Source: Cymbidium sinense (Eukaryota; Streptophyta; Magnoliopsida; Asparagales; Orchidaceae). Taken from it: a DNA stretch of 64,000 bases. Positions 1 through 10,904 of this stretch are shown here, in pieces (position 1 is the first letter of the stretch; every line of letters begins with the position of its first letter). Where the stretch lies: NCBI GenBank assembly GCA_021442155.1, contig CM038229.1, forward strand, positions 66,670,443 to 66,734,442. Direction: 5' to 3'. The translations under genes and the position numbers were made by a program. Below the pieces are notes generated by a model. That model ran no database searches and was not told the origin of the DNA. It saw only the letters and a list, made by a program, of their open reading frames with translations.

Positions 1-2165
1 TGATTGAATTTGTTTTGTTTGTCTAGTTGACTCCACTGAGGGAGGAGGGTTGATTTTGTTTCAGATTTTAAATTTTAGATTTTTTGAGATGGACCCTGTC
101 GATTTACGATGGATCATACTGAGAAGGAGCTTATATCAGCATAGATCTATCTCAGATTTACCAATCCAAAGAGGTAGTCTACAAACCACATAGTAGGACT
201 ATCCAACCAAAGGGGTTGCCTTTCGATTTGCAACGACTAATTCAGGGAAGAAAGCATGGGGACTCACTTCTTCCTACACAAAAGATCGCTGGGGTGACAC
301 ATTAGCTAGGTAGCATGTTAACCTGACCTAAGGCTAACTACTGAGTGAATGTCACTAGGGGACCTAAATCAGTTCAAAGATAGTCAAAGTTAATTTTATT
401 TTTGATTATATTTGATGAATCCCTTCGATTTGTGATGGACTACACTAAGTAGTTAGGTGTTGGCCTTTGGCCTCGATTTTATCCAAAGGAGTAGTTTCTA
501 CAGGGGAGAACTATCCAACCAAATGGGTTCCTTTCAGTTTACAGTGGTTAATTCAGAGAAGAAAGCACATTGACTCACATCATTCCAGAATAAGAGACCA
601 TTGGGGTGACATATTAGCAAGGTAACATGTCAACCCGACCTAGGGCTGCCCGTCGGTTTGTGACAGTCTTGCTAGAAAGAATGCATAGTAAATTTATATC
701 TTCTAGAGCGGAATGACTACCAGGGTAACCTATTTATGGCAAATAGATTGAACCCGACCTAAGGGAGATTCAGAGAGTCTTCACGGGGACTTATCTTTAC
801 TCAAGAAGCGGCAATTCTATAGAGTTTTCTGACAGCGTAAGATAGGATGCCTACTTGGAAAAGGGGCCACTAGGGGCTTGAGTTCCTAATCCACAAATAA
901 ATTAAATTATTTTATTTTGTTTGTTTATTTATCATGGACCCTGTTGGTTTACGAGGGATCATACTGAGAAGGAGCTTATAAGCTAGACTATCTAGTTCTT
1001 GAACTAAGAAAATCTGCATCCATTGAACAAATTCTCCAACCACAGAGGTGGCTACTAGGAAAGAGGGACTGTCTAATCCAAGAGTAACTCAGGTAGTGTC
1101 TAAATGGGGTAGCAAATGACATGATCCAAGTAGAGTGCCTGTAGGGAATATGACCACTAAGGGTTTTATCTAAAACCATGGAGAAGAAAATATCTATAAG
1201 TATTTGGTGTCCAACTTAAGGAGAAAGCTCGGGGACTCACATCTACCAAGAGGGGTGTATCCATCGAGTGAGTAGCTGTCAGCATAACGAACATCAAACA
1301 ACCTCAGGTGCTTGTAGGTTTGCAACAATCAATATAGGAAGAAAGCATCAGGGACTCACATCTTTCTATGGTATCCAGATAGTCTGTCTTCCATCGATGA
1401 TTAAGGAGAATTCTTGAGTGAATATGGGGACTTATCCTAGACCTCAAATATACACAACCTAGTTAGTGCATGGTGGCTAGTTCAAGAAGAAAGCATGTAG
1501 GCTTACATCCTCTTAGACAAAGTCAAGATGGGGTAGCTTATTGGCTGCGCAGTGAAGTCTACCAAACTAATAAGGTGCTCTTTGGTTTTTAAAGGTCAAG
1601 TCAGAAAGAAAGCGTGAAGACTCACATCCTCTAGACAAGTGACCATTGGGGTGACAAACTAGCAAGGTAGCATGTTAGCCTGACCTAGAGCAGCTAATGA
1701 GTGAGTGCCACAGGGGGCTTGCTCCCACATTAAAATAACTCGAGACAAAAGATATGGGTTTATTTTTGTTTGTGCTTATGTTAGAGGGAATAGGATGCCT
1801 CTCGGGTTCTCTTACACCTACCCTAAAAATGCTGGGGAATTTTAATGAAATGGTGCCATGAATGGCGGTTGAAATCCCACCAAGAAAGGTTGCCGCTTGG
1901 GTTTTCTCACACATTACTTAGTTGTGCTAGTCGAAATAGGACACCTCTTGGGTTCTCTTACACCTATTCTAGTACCTCTAGGGATTCGTGTGTAATTTGT
2001 GTTCATGTTGTGAAAGAAGGACATGATGCCTCTTGGGTTGTCTCACACCTATCCTAAACATGTAGTGGCAGATTTACAAGCAAGCAAACAATGCTTCGAA
2101 AGAAGAGAATATCTTGATGAATTGGAATGAAATTTTTTATGATAAAATTATTTTCAAACATGATT
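1..2165 (-). repeat. 3' noncoding region of the Tat element with internal repeats
   Basis: No coding sequence is supported here. Segments recur imperfectly. A block around 172-335 (phrases such as gaagaaagcatggggactca and gggtgacacattagc) returns at 489-647 and again, more degraded, at 1,321-1,680. A second block (ggaccctgt...gaaggagcttata) is found at about 90-140 and 932-985. A third short unit (gcctcttgggttctc) occurs four times between 1,795 and 2,060. Tat elements are known to carry tandem repeats between pol and the 3' LTR, which is where this lies. The short ORFs in it are incidental. Confidence 0.6.
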
Positions 2166-3330
2166 TTATGGGTAATATTTTTTTAAATAGAGCCCATTAA
2201 TTGGAAGCATTGAGCATTCCCGTTTACAATAAATAAGCTGATAAGATCCTCCCTGGTAGGCCTTCTCTGTGACATAAGGGCCTTCCCAAGTGGGTTCAAA
2301 CTTGCCTCCCATCTTTCGATGGGCTACAATTAGTCTCCTTAGAACTAAAACAAGTTCTACTTGAGAGGTTTGAGGGAGGATCAGCTTGTTGTGAGCTTGA
2401 ATCATTTTGGCTTTGTACAACTCAAGGTTCTAGCATGCTTGTAGGTGTCTCTCCTCCAAACCTTTGAGCTCTTCTAACCACAACTTGGCATTTTGCTCTA
2501 TAGTGATTTTAGTACCCACTGCTATCCTTAGTGATGGGAGCTAGACTTCCAATGGTAGAACGGCTTCAGACTCATATACTAAGGAGAAAGGGGTAGAATG
2601 AGTTGGAGTTTTGTATGTGGTGCGGTATGCCCACAAGGCTTCAACTAACTGCTCTCATCCTTTGTCATCGTGTCTTCTTTATTTGAATGAGAGTTTTGTT
2701 GAATGCTTCTGTAGGCCATTTGCCACAGGGTAGTAGATGGTGGAGTATCTCCAATCTATTGTGTCTTCGCAAAGATGTTAATCTTGGTATTCAGTATTGA
2801 ATATCAAAATAATTCAGGCACCCCAACTTATATGCAATATGGTTCCTAAAAGCTGGAGCACATCGGACCTCTAAGTGGGATTGCCTTTGGAAAATTAGCT
2901 AAGATGAAGGTGACCTTGGAAGAAGGATCGATGGGACCACAATATGTTTTAAAATGAACATGAGGCTAATGTAGGTGTAGAATGTTGGGTGGTTGATGTA
3001 GGACATGTGCAGTGGAATCTCCCAGCCACATTCATGAAGTCATTGAAGCGGTGTATCTAGTCTCTTGATCTTTGCTTTCATCTTGGTGATGCTTCGATAG
3101 AATGTACCCGATTTACAATCTTACGAGCTTCATGTTTGTCAAAACAACATTTGATCGAATGGCCATTGTATAAGGTGTCATCTGAGCATAGGAAAGAGCT
3201 CTCTCATCGATGGGCTTATGATCTCTTGAGGTAGTTTTAGTCAAGTAATCCATGAATGGTTACCTCCAATCCATCCTCATCCTTTTGACAATGATAACCT
3301 CCCCTTCAAGAAAGTCTCGCGTTTTAATCA
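2166..3330 (-). pseudogene. Integrase, broken (Tat-type pol)
   Basis: Integrase inserts the element cDNA into host chromatin. The best preserved part is the C-terminal end at 2,166-2,420, with GGKFEPTWEGPYVTEKAYQ followed by a terminal LKKYYP, the usual end of Tat polyproteins. Just upstream, in broken frames at about 2,420-2,720, the end of the catalytic core can be read ([19 protein letters not shown] and YESEAVLP), followed by the linker EELKGLEERHLQA. The N-terminal zinc region and most of the catalytic core up to 3,330 are too decayed to place residues. Several stops and frameshifts make it nonfunctional. It follows RNase H directly, as expected in this family. Confidence 0.8.
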
Positions 3331-3372
3331 ATAAGGGATAGGACTTGTTTATTTTGGACCCTTGGAATGGAC

Positions 3373-4330
3373 TCATGCTTGCCAATTCTTGAGTTTGGCC
3401 AAAGCATTTGCTACAAAATTCTCTCCTCGAGGGACCTTGTAGATGGTGACCTCAAAGATTTGGGCCAATAGCTTCATGGTGTACTCATGGTAGTGATGAA
3501 GCTTAAGTTTTAGAACTTTATAGGATCTAGCAATCTGGTTGATGACCTGCTGAGAACCTCGTAGATATTGATGCTTTTGACACACAATATAATGGCTAAC
3601 TCCAGACCAGCAATCAAATCCTCATACTCAGTTTTGTTGTTGGTGCATGGATTGGAGATATTGTATGAGAATCTCATCACATCACTGTCTAAAGTTAAGA
3701 GAACTATTCCTATCCCTGCCATTCCTAGAAGAGTAGATCATGGTTCTTCTCCTTTTTGAAAGAAAGTCACACCATCAAATACATCTCCTAACATCGATTG
3801 TCAACCTCCCCTAAGTTCATGATTTGTTCGTCAGGGAGATCATCACTAAGCGAGGAATCAACAGGAAGTGGGTGTGTTGCCAAGAAATCCTCTAGTGCTT
3901 GTCCTTTCACTGCACGAAGGGGTACAAATATGATATCAAACTATGAGAGAATCATGGACCATAGTGCCAAATGTCCGAATAACATCGGCGGTGTCATGAG
4001 AGACTGTAGTGGATTGATTCTTGAAATCAAATCCACCTATATGTAGTGCAGTAGCTTTTGAGATGCAAAGATTAAAGCTAGGTAGTGTTTCTCAATAGCT
4101 AGGTAGTTCGCTTCAGTAGGGATCAAATGATGACTAAGGTAGTAGAGAGAGTTCTCCTTCTTTAGTCATTGGCTTGGGTCAATAAAGCAAGGAGTCCTCA
4201 ATGATGATGTAGAGGATCAGCGGCTTGCTGGGATAAGAGCTTTTGGCGGTAACTTCACCAAATACTGCTTGATGTCTTCAAAGGGATGCTGACACTTGTC
4301 ATCCCACTTGAACTTAGCATCCTTCTTGAC
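3373..4330 (-). pseudogene. RNase H domain and RT connection, broken
   Basis: RNase H removes the RNA strand during reverse transcription. The first half is readable at 3,510-3,722 (AGIGIVLLTLDSD, then NNKTEYEDLIAGLELAI, where the E of TEYE is the family's catalytic glutamate context). The second half is at 3,373-3,585 in another frame (KLLAQIFEVTIYKVPRGEN, then VANALAKL). Upstream at about 3,790-4,130 the Tat-type connection can be read in pieces (LFGHLALWSMILSQFDI, VKGQALEDFLATHPLP, LPDEQIM). In-frame stops and at least one frameshift between the two halves inactivate it. Confidence 0.8.
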
Positions 4331-5383
4331 AAATGTTGAAAATGGATTACATCTCCCCAATAAATTGGAGATAAAGCACCTTAGATACTCCAACTACCCT
4401 TGGAATGATCTGAGTTGTGTTAGGCTTTTAGGGGTGGCATTTCTAAGATGGCTTTCATCTTTTTGGGTCTATTTCTATTCCCTGGTGTCAGACAACAAAC
4501 CCAAGGAACTTCCCCAAAGCTACTCGGAATGCACACTTCAAGGGGTTCATTTTGAGGTTGAATTCTTAACTTTCATACTCTCAAGTCAGAGATGCTTTTT
4601 TTCTTTGCTTTTGACTACTAGATCATCAACATTGCATTCAACTTGATGATGAATGAGTTCATTGAAGATTTTAGTCATGGCCCGTTGGTATGTAGCACCA
4701 ATATTTTTAAGGCCAAAAGGCATGACCTTATAACAATAGATTTCGATCGGGGTTCGAAAAGTAGTGTTTCTTTTATCCTCGGGGGCCATCTTGATTTAGG
4801 TGTAGCCAAACAACCCATCCATACAGGAGAATACTGTATGAGATGAGGCGATGTCCACCATTAATTCTGGTATATGAAGAGAAAATTCATCCTTAGGACA
4901 TGCCTTATTTAAGTCCCTAAAATTGACACATATGTGAATTTGGCTATTCTTCTTCTTAACTGGCACGACACTGGCTAACTAGGTAGGATATTTTTTCTCC
5001 CTGATGAAGCCAACATCGATCAGTTTCTTGACTTTAGAAATGACATGTTGTTTGATTTCTAATAGCATGAGTCTAGGAGCTTGCTTGATAGAGTTAGTGC
5101 TAGGGTCTATTGCTAGTTTGTATACTGCTACGTTAAGAGAAAATTCGGGTATTTCTTCATAACTCCATGCAAAGAAATCCTTAAACTCAGTTAATAGCCT
5201 AACTAAGTCATTAGTTTCTTCTTCATTCAGTAGGGAACTGATGTATGTTAGGTGTGAATTTTCTTCCGTCCTGAGGTTGATTTCATTAAGCTTGTCAATT
5301 GTTGAATAGATTTCTTCTTCAAATTTTGGAGGCCCATCTTTGATTTGAAGATCATCCGGATCATCTGAAGTTTCTAAACACAC
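4331..5383 (-). pseudogene. Reverse transcriptase, broken (Tat-type pol)
   Basis: Copies the element RNA into DNA. The N-terminal part is an open stretch at 4,979-5,383 (DFFAWSYEEIPEF, then KLIDVGFIREKKYP). The next motif block continues in another frame at 4,800-4,978 (CVNFRDLNKACPKDEF). The catalytic block is at 4,586-4,789 (MAPEDKRNTTFRTPI, KVMPFGLKNIGATYQRAM, then ECNVDDLVVKSK). The usual YVDD reads NVDD here: the two aspartates remain but the Tyr is lost. A stop lies just before MAPEDK. The residue order, spacing and wording match Ty3/gypsy Tat RTs well. The thumb and connection below 4,580 is heavily degraded. Confidence 0.88.
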
Positions 5384-6515
5384 ATTCTCATAAGAGTTAG
5401 TGTGATTTGAGAAGAACCTATCATGCTCTTAATGATTAGTGACAACTAAGTAGTAATCATCATCGTCGGCTAGACCCACTGTACTGAATCCTAGTCCTGA
5501 TCTCAATTTTGTATCCCTGCCTTTGTTGCTCCATAGCTTCTCAAAATATTTTAACCTGTGCTTGGATCATGTATAAGGAATCAAACCTTTCTTTGTAAGA
5601 TTAAGAACACAAGACGAGTACCAATCAAAAGATAATTTCATTAAATCTTTATATGAATTATCCTTAAGTTCTACATCCGCTTTTGGACTTGAGGATGATG
5701 ATCCCAATATAAATCTCTTTAGCTTAACATCCATGAAAGACCTGGGGGCGTCCTTAACTATTAATCCTTCAGCTTTTTGAGAGGAAAGTGAGTTTAGAGC
5801 TAAAGTTTCCAACTATTTCCTGATGGTTTTACATAATTGTGATTCGAATATATTCATGCTTTGCTTGGAGGCATGGACTTTATCACTGTTTGGCTCGATT
5901 GCCACCTCTAATGAAACCCGTTGAGAGGGGTTGGCTGGTATGCTAATCACATGAGACTCATCCTCCTAGCTAGATTCCAAGTCTATGTGAATAGTAGGAG
6001 TACTCCTGTGAACTGGAACATAGCCCTGGTGGCGCCAACCAGTCTTACTCGGAATTGCTTCTATGCGCCTATCTTTGCACAGTGGAGGCTGGTCATTCTA
6101 CCCATATGTCCATATGGTGGGACGAACTGTGGATGGAATGTGACATGCGGCTCTACTTCTTCCTTGGTGTCCCTTTCTTGCGCACTTGGACTTTCCTTTT
6201 TCTTTTCTTTTTCTTTTTCTTTTTCTTCTATTTCTTTTTCTTTTGTATTTGAATTTTGACCAAGTTCATGAGAATAGATATTTTGGTTTTGAGAAAGATA
6301 GTAGGTTGCATCTTCATATATCTCGACCTCTCTAACTAAAAATGACTTTTCATCTCCTTTGACACAGTATTCAATTCCATCCTTTTAGAACTTGATGTAC
6401 TAATGAAGGGAGGATGTAATCATCTTGTTCTAGTGTATCCAAGGCCTACCAAGCAAAGTAGTGAATGAAGTGTTCAAATCAATTATATAGAACTTGGCTT
6501 CAGTCTTCTAATCAC
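5384..6515 (-). other. Spacer between protease and reverse transcriptase
   Basis: Minus-strand frames give only short, stop-broken stretches (for example 81 codons at 5,567-5,812) with no domain I recognise. In Tat elements a variable linker normally separates protease from RT, so this is probably decayed pol linker. It includes the purine-rich run listed separately. Confidence 0.5.
6187..6246. repeat. Polypyrimidine (TTTTTC)n tract
   Basis: The plus strand is almost pure T and C in 5-6-base units of ctttt(t). On the coding minus strand it is (gaaaaa)n, which in one frame gives a Lys/Glu-rich KEKEKEK stretch inside the pol linker. It may be a microsatellite expansion of a charged linker. Confidence 0.8.
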
Positions 6516-6980
6516 CTATTTCCAAAAGTAAAACACTATGGAGCCTGAAGCCATCTCGCCTTGTCCATTGAATCCTCTCAACATCATCCAATCTCCTTGG
6601 AGTGTACAAATGTCAATCTTCAAATAGCTTAGAGTCTTTAGACTCATAATTTTCATCGATGCACCTAGATCAACCAAAAACCTAGAGAGTGCGAATCGCC
6701 TCCCAATATGATGTAGGGGATGGTTGTGTTCCATGTACTCCAGAAGAAGGTCTTCATCTATGAATGTGACTCCTTGAGCTTCTCTTGCATAATGTGCCTC
6801 CTCTCTAATAGTGGTTGGCTGAGCTAAGCATATCTCTAGATTAAGAAGAGCCTTGATTAATGATTCCCTCATCTCTTTGGATAAGATAAGGGAATCATAA
6901 ATGCTTAACTTAGTTGGCTTTCTTAGGTGAGCGAGGACATTATAATAAACTTTAGGTTGATCATCTATAAGCATATCCAT
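6516..6980 (-). pseudogene. Retropepsin-like aspartic protease, partial
   Basis: Processes the element polyprotein. This is one open stretch of 154 codons. The recognisable part is RRFALSRFLVDLGASMKIM followed by TLSYLKI and then MMLRGFNGQGE, which matches the Tat protease pattern of a catalytic Asp in a V-D-x-G-[AS]-S context, a hydrophobic helix and a conserved GFNG..E flap region. The first glycine of the usual D-[TS]-G triad is displaced (VDLGAS). The N-terminal 80 residues look like the preceding linker. The start codon shown is not meaningful because the domain was part of a polyprotein. Confidence 0.75.
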
Positions 6981-7667
6981 GAGCAGAGCATCTTGTGGAG
7001 GGGCTTCTTGCTTACTGGTACCAATAACTTATTTTCCCTTAACTTGAGGTGCTTCCCTAGGAGGTAGAACCTTGCCACTATGAAGGTTGACTTCGGTGAT
7101 CTCTTATGGCAGTTTAGTGGTAGATTCTACCTGCTCATCAGGCTCACATAAGCTTCTCCTATAGGACCCTCGAAATTGAATGATTCCTAATCTTTCTCAA
7201 GAGGGGAACCCATGTTATTCAGAGAAGGAAAGTCCATCTCTGAATCAGAAAAGGAAAGATTAAAGTTATTATAATTATTATTTAGACTTGAAGAGTTTTC
7301 TATGAGAGTAAAATTGGACAACTTATCAGAAGTGACACAGATGTAATTCAAACTAGCTTTATTCCTTAATTTCTTGGATTTTGAAGGAGGTACATAGTAA
7401 AAATCTAGCAAAGTAAGTGGGGTGAGGGATTTGATGCCCTCATCCGCTATAAGATTACTAAGAAGAGCTAGCTAAAGTAGAAGTGCGATTGAGTAGCTTC
7501 GGTGGAATGGAGGCTGGGCTCACTAGTTGTGTTGGCTTCTAGGCTGGCATGGGCTGTACTCTTCTTGAGCTCCACCTTCCCTAAGTTGTCTGTGGTAACT
7601 TACGAATCTTCCTTGATGTTGGAGGTTCAATCTACCTCAGGCACTTGCAAGGAAAGTTTCTTGATTT
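6981..7667 (-). other. Linker between gag zinc knuckle and protease
   Basis: Only short broken frames are visible on the minus strand, including a 74-codon Ser/Asn-rich stretch at 7,187-7,411. I recognise no domain. By position it belongs to the gag-pol polyprotein of the surrounding element. Confidence 0.4.
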
Positions 7668-9115
7668 TTAATACAATCTTTTTAGAGGTTTGAGATAAGG
7701 TGATATCACAACCTTCTTTGGTTTTGAGAGAATCGTAAGTATTCTAAAGATTATCCTAACAGAACTAGATGGTTGTTCCACAAGGTATTTCTTTGGGATA
7801 ACTATGGCACCTGTCTTATAGCTAAGCTCAAGCCAGTCCTTGAATATAAAGCAATCCTTCAAAACATGGCCTAGCATGCGGTGGTAGGAGCAAAAGTTAG
7901 GATCATTACTCTTGTTGACTTTCTCTAGCTTTCTAGGCTTGGGTAGCTAAAAATTAGGTTTTTTTAAGAGGTTCTTAAAGATTTTCCTGACTACCTCTCT
8001 CTTAAATGAATAAGGTTTGTTTAGTTTATCCAAAAGAGTAGGTGGATGGTAGCTACATGGTGGCGGGTATGTGTACCGCTACTGAGGATGTGGCTATGGA
8101 GGAGGATGTGAAGGTCGTGGGACTGCTGTGGTGGCATGTAGGATGGCCTAGGTGGTGGTAGAGAATGTGGAAGTGATGGTTGTGGAGCATGAGTTCTCTC
8201 ATATTGCTCTCTGGTCGGCTGCTTCCCCTTGTCCATTATTGTTATTACCTCTAGCTTCTTCTCATATATCTTCTACGGCTTTGGCTTTGATGGTTGATCC
8301 TGAAAAGGCAACTATTTGGCCTCTCCTTATAGACTAGCCTCTTTGTTGATTAGTTTCTCAAATGTCTTGATGGTAAAACCTTTGAGCATGAAGGCGACGA
8401 GACCATGAATATTCTTTAGTAGAATTTTAATGGCATGCTGTTTAGACCACTGTGGTTTGCATTTCATACTCAAATTATGTCATCTAAGAATATAGTCAAC
8501 AAGGGACTCACCAGGGTGTTGTTGGGCTACAACGAGATCACCCACATTCACCCTTTACTGAGCTATGACAAACCTCTTAATGAAGAGTTGCTCCAACTCA
8601 GCAAAAGTCTTCACTGAACTGTTGGGGAGTTCAACATACCATTCAAAGGCTATACGTGCTAACATGCTAATAAAAAGATGAAATAGTAATGCATCATTGC
8701 CACCAGCGTTGCAATAGCTGGCCCTAAAATGCGTTATATGCTGGTGTGGGTTCCTACTGCCATCAAAGCTCTTGAAAGAAGGTGGCACAAAACCCTTAGT
8801 ATATTGGATGGCATCAAATTCCTTTGGGTTGGGTCTACCCTTTGGAACCGATGATCCTCCTCGGGCTTGCGCCAATGCTTCTCTCACCTACTGCTCAACC
8901 ATGAGTTTAATATCATTTTCTTGTATGGAGGTACTATCCACTACCTTCCTATACAAGTTGGTGCTCCCCTGCTCCACTGGAGGTGAAGTCTTGGCTTGAT
9001 CCAAGACATGCAATAACTCAGGCTGACCGATCTTTGCAATAGTAGGATGCACTGCTGGGGAATTATTCTGAATTTCCAAAATCACTGCTAGCAAATCTTC
9101 AAGCCTCTTTCCCAT
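7668..9115 (-). pseudogene. Gag (capsid plus zinc-knuckle-like motif), broken
   Basis: Structural protein that packages the element RNA. The capsid core is at 8,555-8,887: FKSFDGSRNPHQHITHF, then LLFHLFISMLARIAFEWYVE, then FAELEQLFIKRF, which fits the plant retrotransposon gag pattern (FDG..NP..H, A..WY, F..L...F). It is preceded by a short helical segment at 8,888-9,115 and followed by a proline-rich spacer at about 8,021-8,236 (PQPSLPHSLPPPRPSYMPPQ). Next, around 7,840-7,910, comes a Tat-type Cys/His motif (FCSYHRMLGHVLKDCFIFKD) where a classical CCHC knuckle would sit. Frames are interrupted several times. Confidence 0.8.
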
Positions 9116-10800
9116 TTTGTCAATTTATTCATCCTTTAATTTTAGTTACTGAAGGAGGAGTTGGGTTGAGTAGGTTGTATCATCCCTCTCGGCCATAACA
9201 CCTTCCAAACTCTGCTGATCTCGAAGGAGGGAGCACGTGGTATCAACCATATGCACCTCTACTGAATCCTCCAACATGCCATCTTCATTAGGATCAAAGC
9301 TGACTTTTTCTTCCTTTAAGTTAGACTAGGCATACCTTAGAATCTCCTCCTTCTCTACGAGATAGTGGGCTACAATATCATCTAAGGAATGATCCAATTG
9401 CGTGGGCACAAATGATCGTAGCTGATCAGTGGTGGGATACCTATCATGAATAGAGAGACATCTAACCTCCCCTATGGAGAACTAATTTTGTGAGGACTAC
9501 GCTCACTAGAGGATACATGCTTCTGAATGTCACTAGATCTGGGTGGAGTGGTACTCTTGGGAGGATTTATAGCCATAGAGATAATGGTATTGTCTTCTTT
9601 CCCCTCTATTGTTGTTGATATTTCCACTATCTGTTGCGGTGGTGGTGGTGATGGCATGAATACTATGCTCTGAAGTCACCATTCCCTCTTTACCATAACT
9701 TGGGTAGGAGGTCAAGTAGGAAAGCTCAGCCTCACCTCAGTCAGCAATGTAGATGAAAAGGGATCTCTTGGTCGTAGCTGGATCATCATGGGGGTTCTTT
9801 TTCTCACGGATCTTTGGCCTTTTGATGGAACTATGGATGATGGAACTTGTATTGGAGATGGTGGTCATGGGTAGAGTGGTGTGGTGGAGGCACCGACTCT
9901 TTCGTGAGCTCCTCTCCCATGGTGAGTACCCTCAATACAATATTATGATGACCGGCAGGTATGCGTCGATCAAGAAAATCTACACCTCTGTACCTTTGCC
10001 TCTCTCGGTTAGTAACCTGTACAGATACATGGGCTTCCCTAGCCCTATCCTGTCTGATTTGCTCGCCTACACTACGAGGGATGATAGATCGTACATCAAA
10101 TTGGTCCCCAGACATTGACCGTCTGTAAGCCCCACCAACTTGATGTAGAATTGATCTAAAACTCCTCTATCTCGATAGGAGCCTCATCATCTTGTGGGAG
10201 GTGACACTATAAACCTTTTAAGATCTTCCTCTCCATCAGATTCAGAGAGAGGATGGAACTTGTTCTCTATGATCAGAGGAGAAACCATCCTGGATAACTC
10301 CTCATTGTAGCCTGAGAGACTGCCTCCAAATCCTTAGTTATGTGTTCATGATGTCGCATGATCTTATGGCATCGGTTGCGGTGCTGGGTCATGGTAGGAG
10401 GAGCATCATGGGAACTAGACTCTATCTCAAAGTGGGGAGACTACGAAGATGATAGCCTTCCCTTGGAAGGCTAGTGGCAGTATTAGCCCGTGTTGGGGTA
10501 AACAAGAACCAGAATGCAGCAGTCAAGCTACTCTGAGACTAGCAGCCTTCCTCTTGATGAGAGAAACTCACGAATCACGGCATCTCATGACAATGGTTTC
10601 TGTCACCACACTCTTGCTAATGGTTGTGAGGGCTGCCCCCTCACAAGTTATCCTAGCCCCTTTAAATCCTCAACCGAAGTGAATGAGATGGGCGAAGTCA
10701 GTCTATGGGAGGCTGGCCCGATCCAAGGCCAAATTAATCCCAAAAGGAAATGTGAAGACATGCTTCTGAGCTTCCATTTGAATTGAACTAAACTGAACTA
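9116..10800 (-). other. Region upstream of gag, coding-like but unrecognised
   Basis: Minus-strand frames carry several short stretches with protein-like composition: 94 codons at 9,831-10,115 beginning MSGDQFDVRSIIPRSV, and Pro/Ser/Thr-rich pieces at 9,472-9,715. Base composition is richer in G and C than the leader to its right. It is probably the N-terminal part of gag or an extra upstream reading frame, both seen in Tat elements. I recognise no domain. Confidence 0.4.
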
Positions 10801-10904
10801 AACTTGAGAGAAATTGACTGAAACTGAGTTGGAATTTTGCATTTTTGGAAAATAAACTTGAATAAGATTTATGTTTTTGCTAACTTTTTTGAATTTTGAT
10901 TTAG
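10801..10904 (-). other. Short AT-rich join between leader and coding region
   Basis: No clear hairpin unit or coding signal is seen. It marks the switch from coding-like composition to the repeat leader. Confidence 0.4.

Noticed and set aside
9831..10115. A distinct regulatory gene upstream of gag
   Set aside because: Only a 94-codon frame with no recognisable domain; more simply decayed gag N-terminus, so listed only as coding-like.
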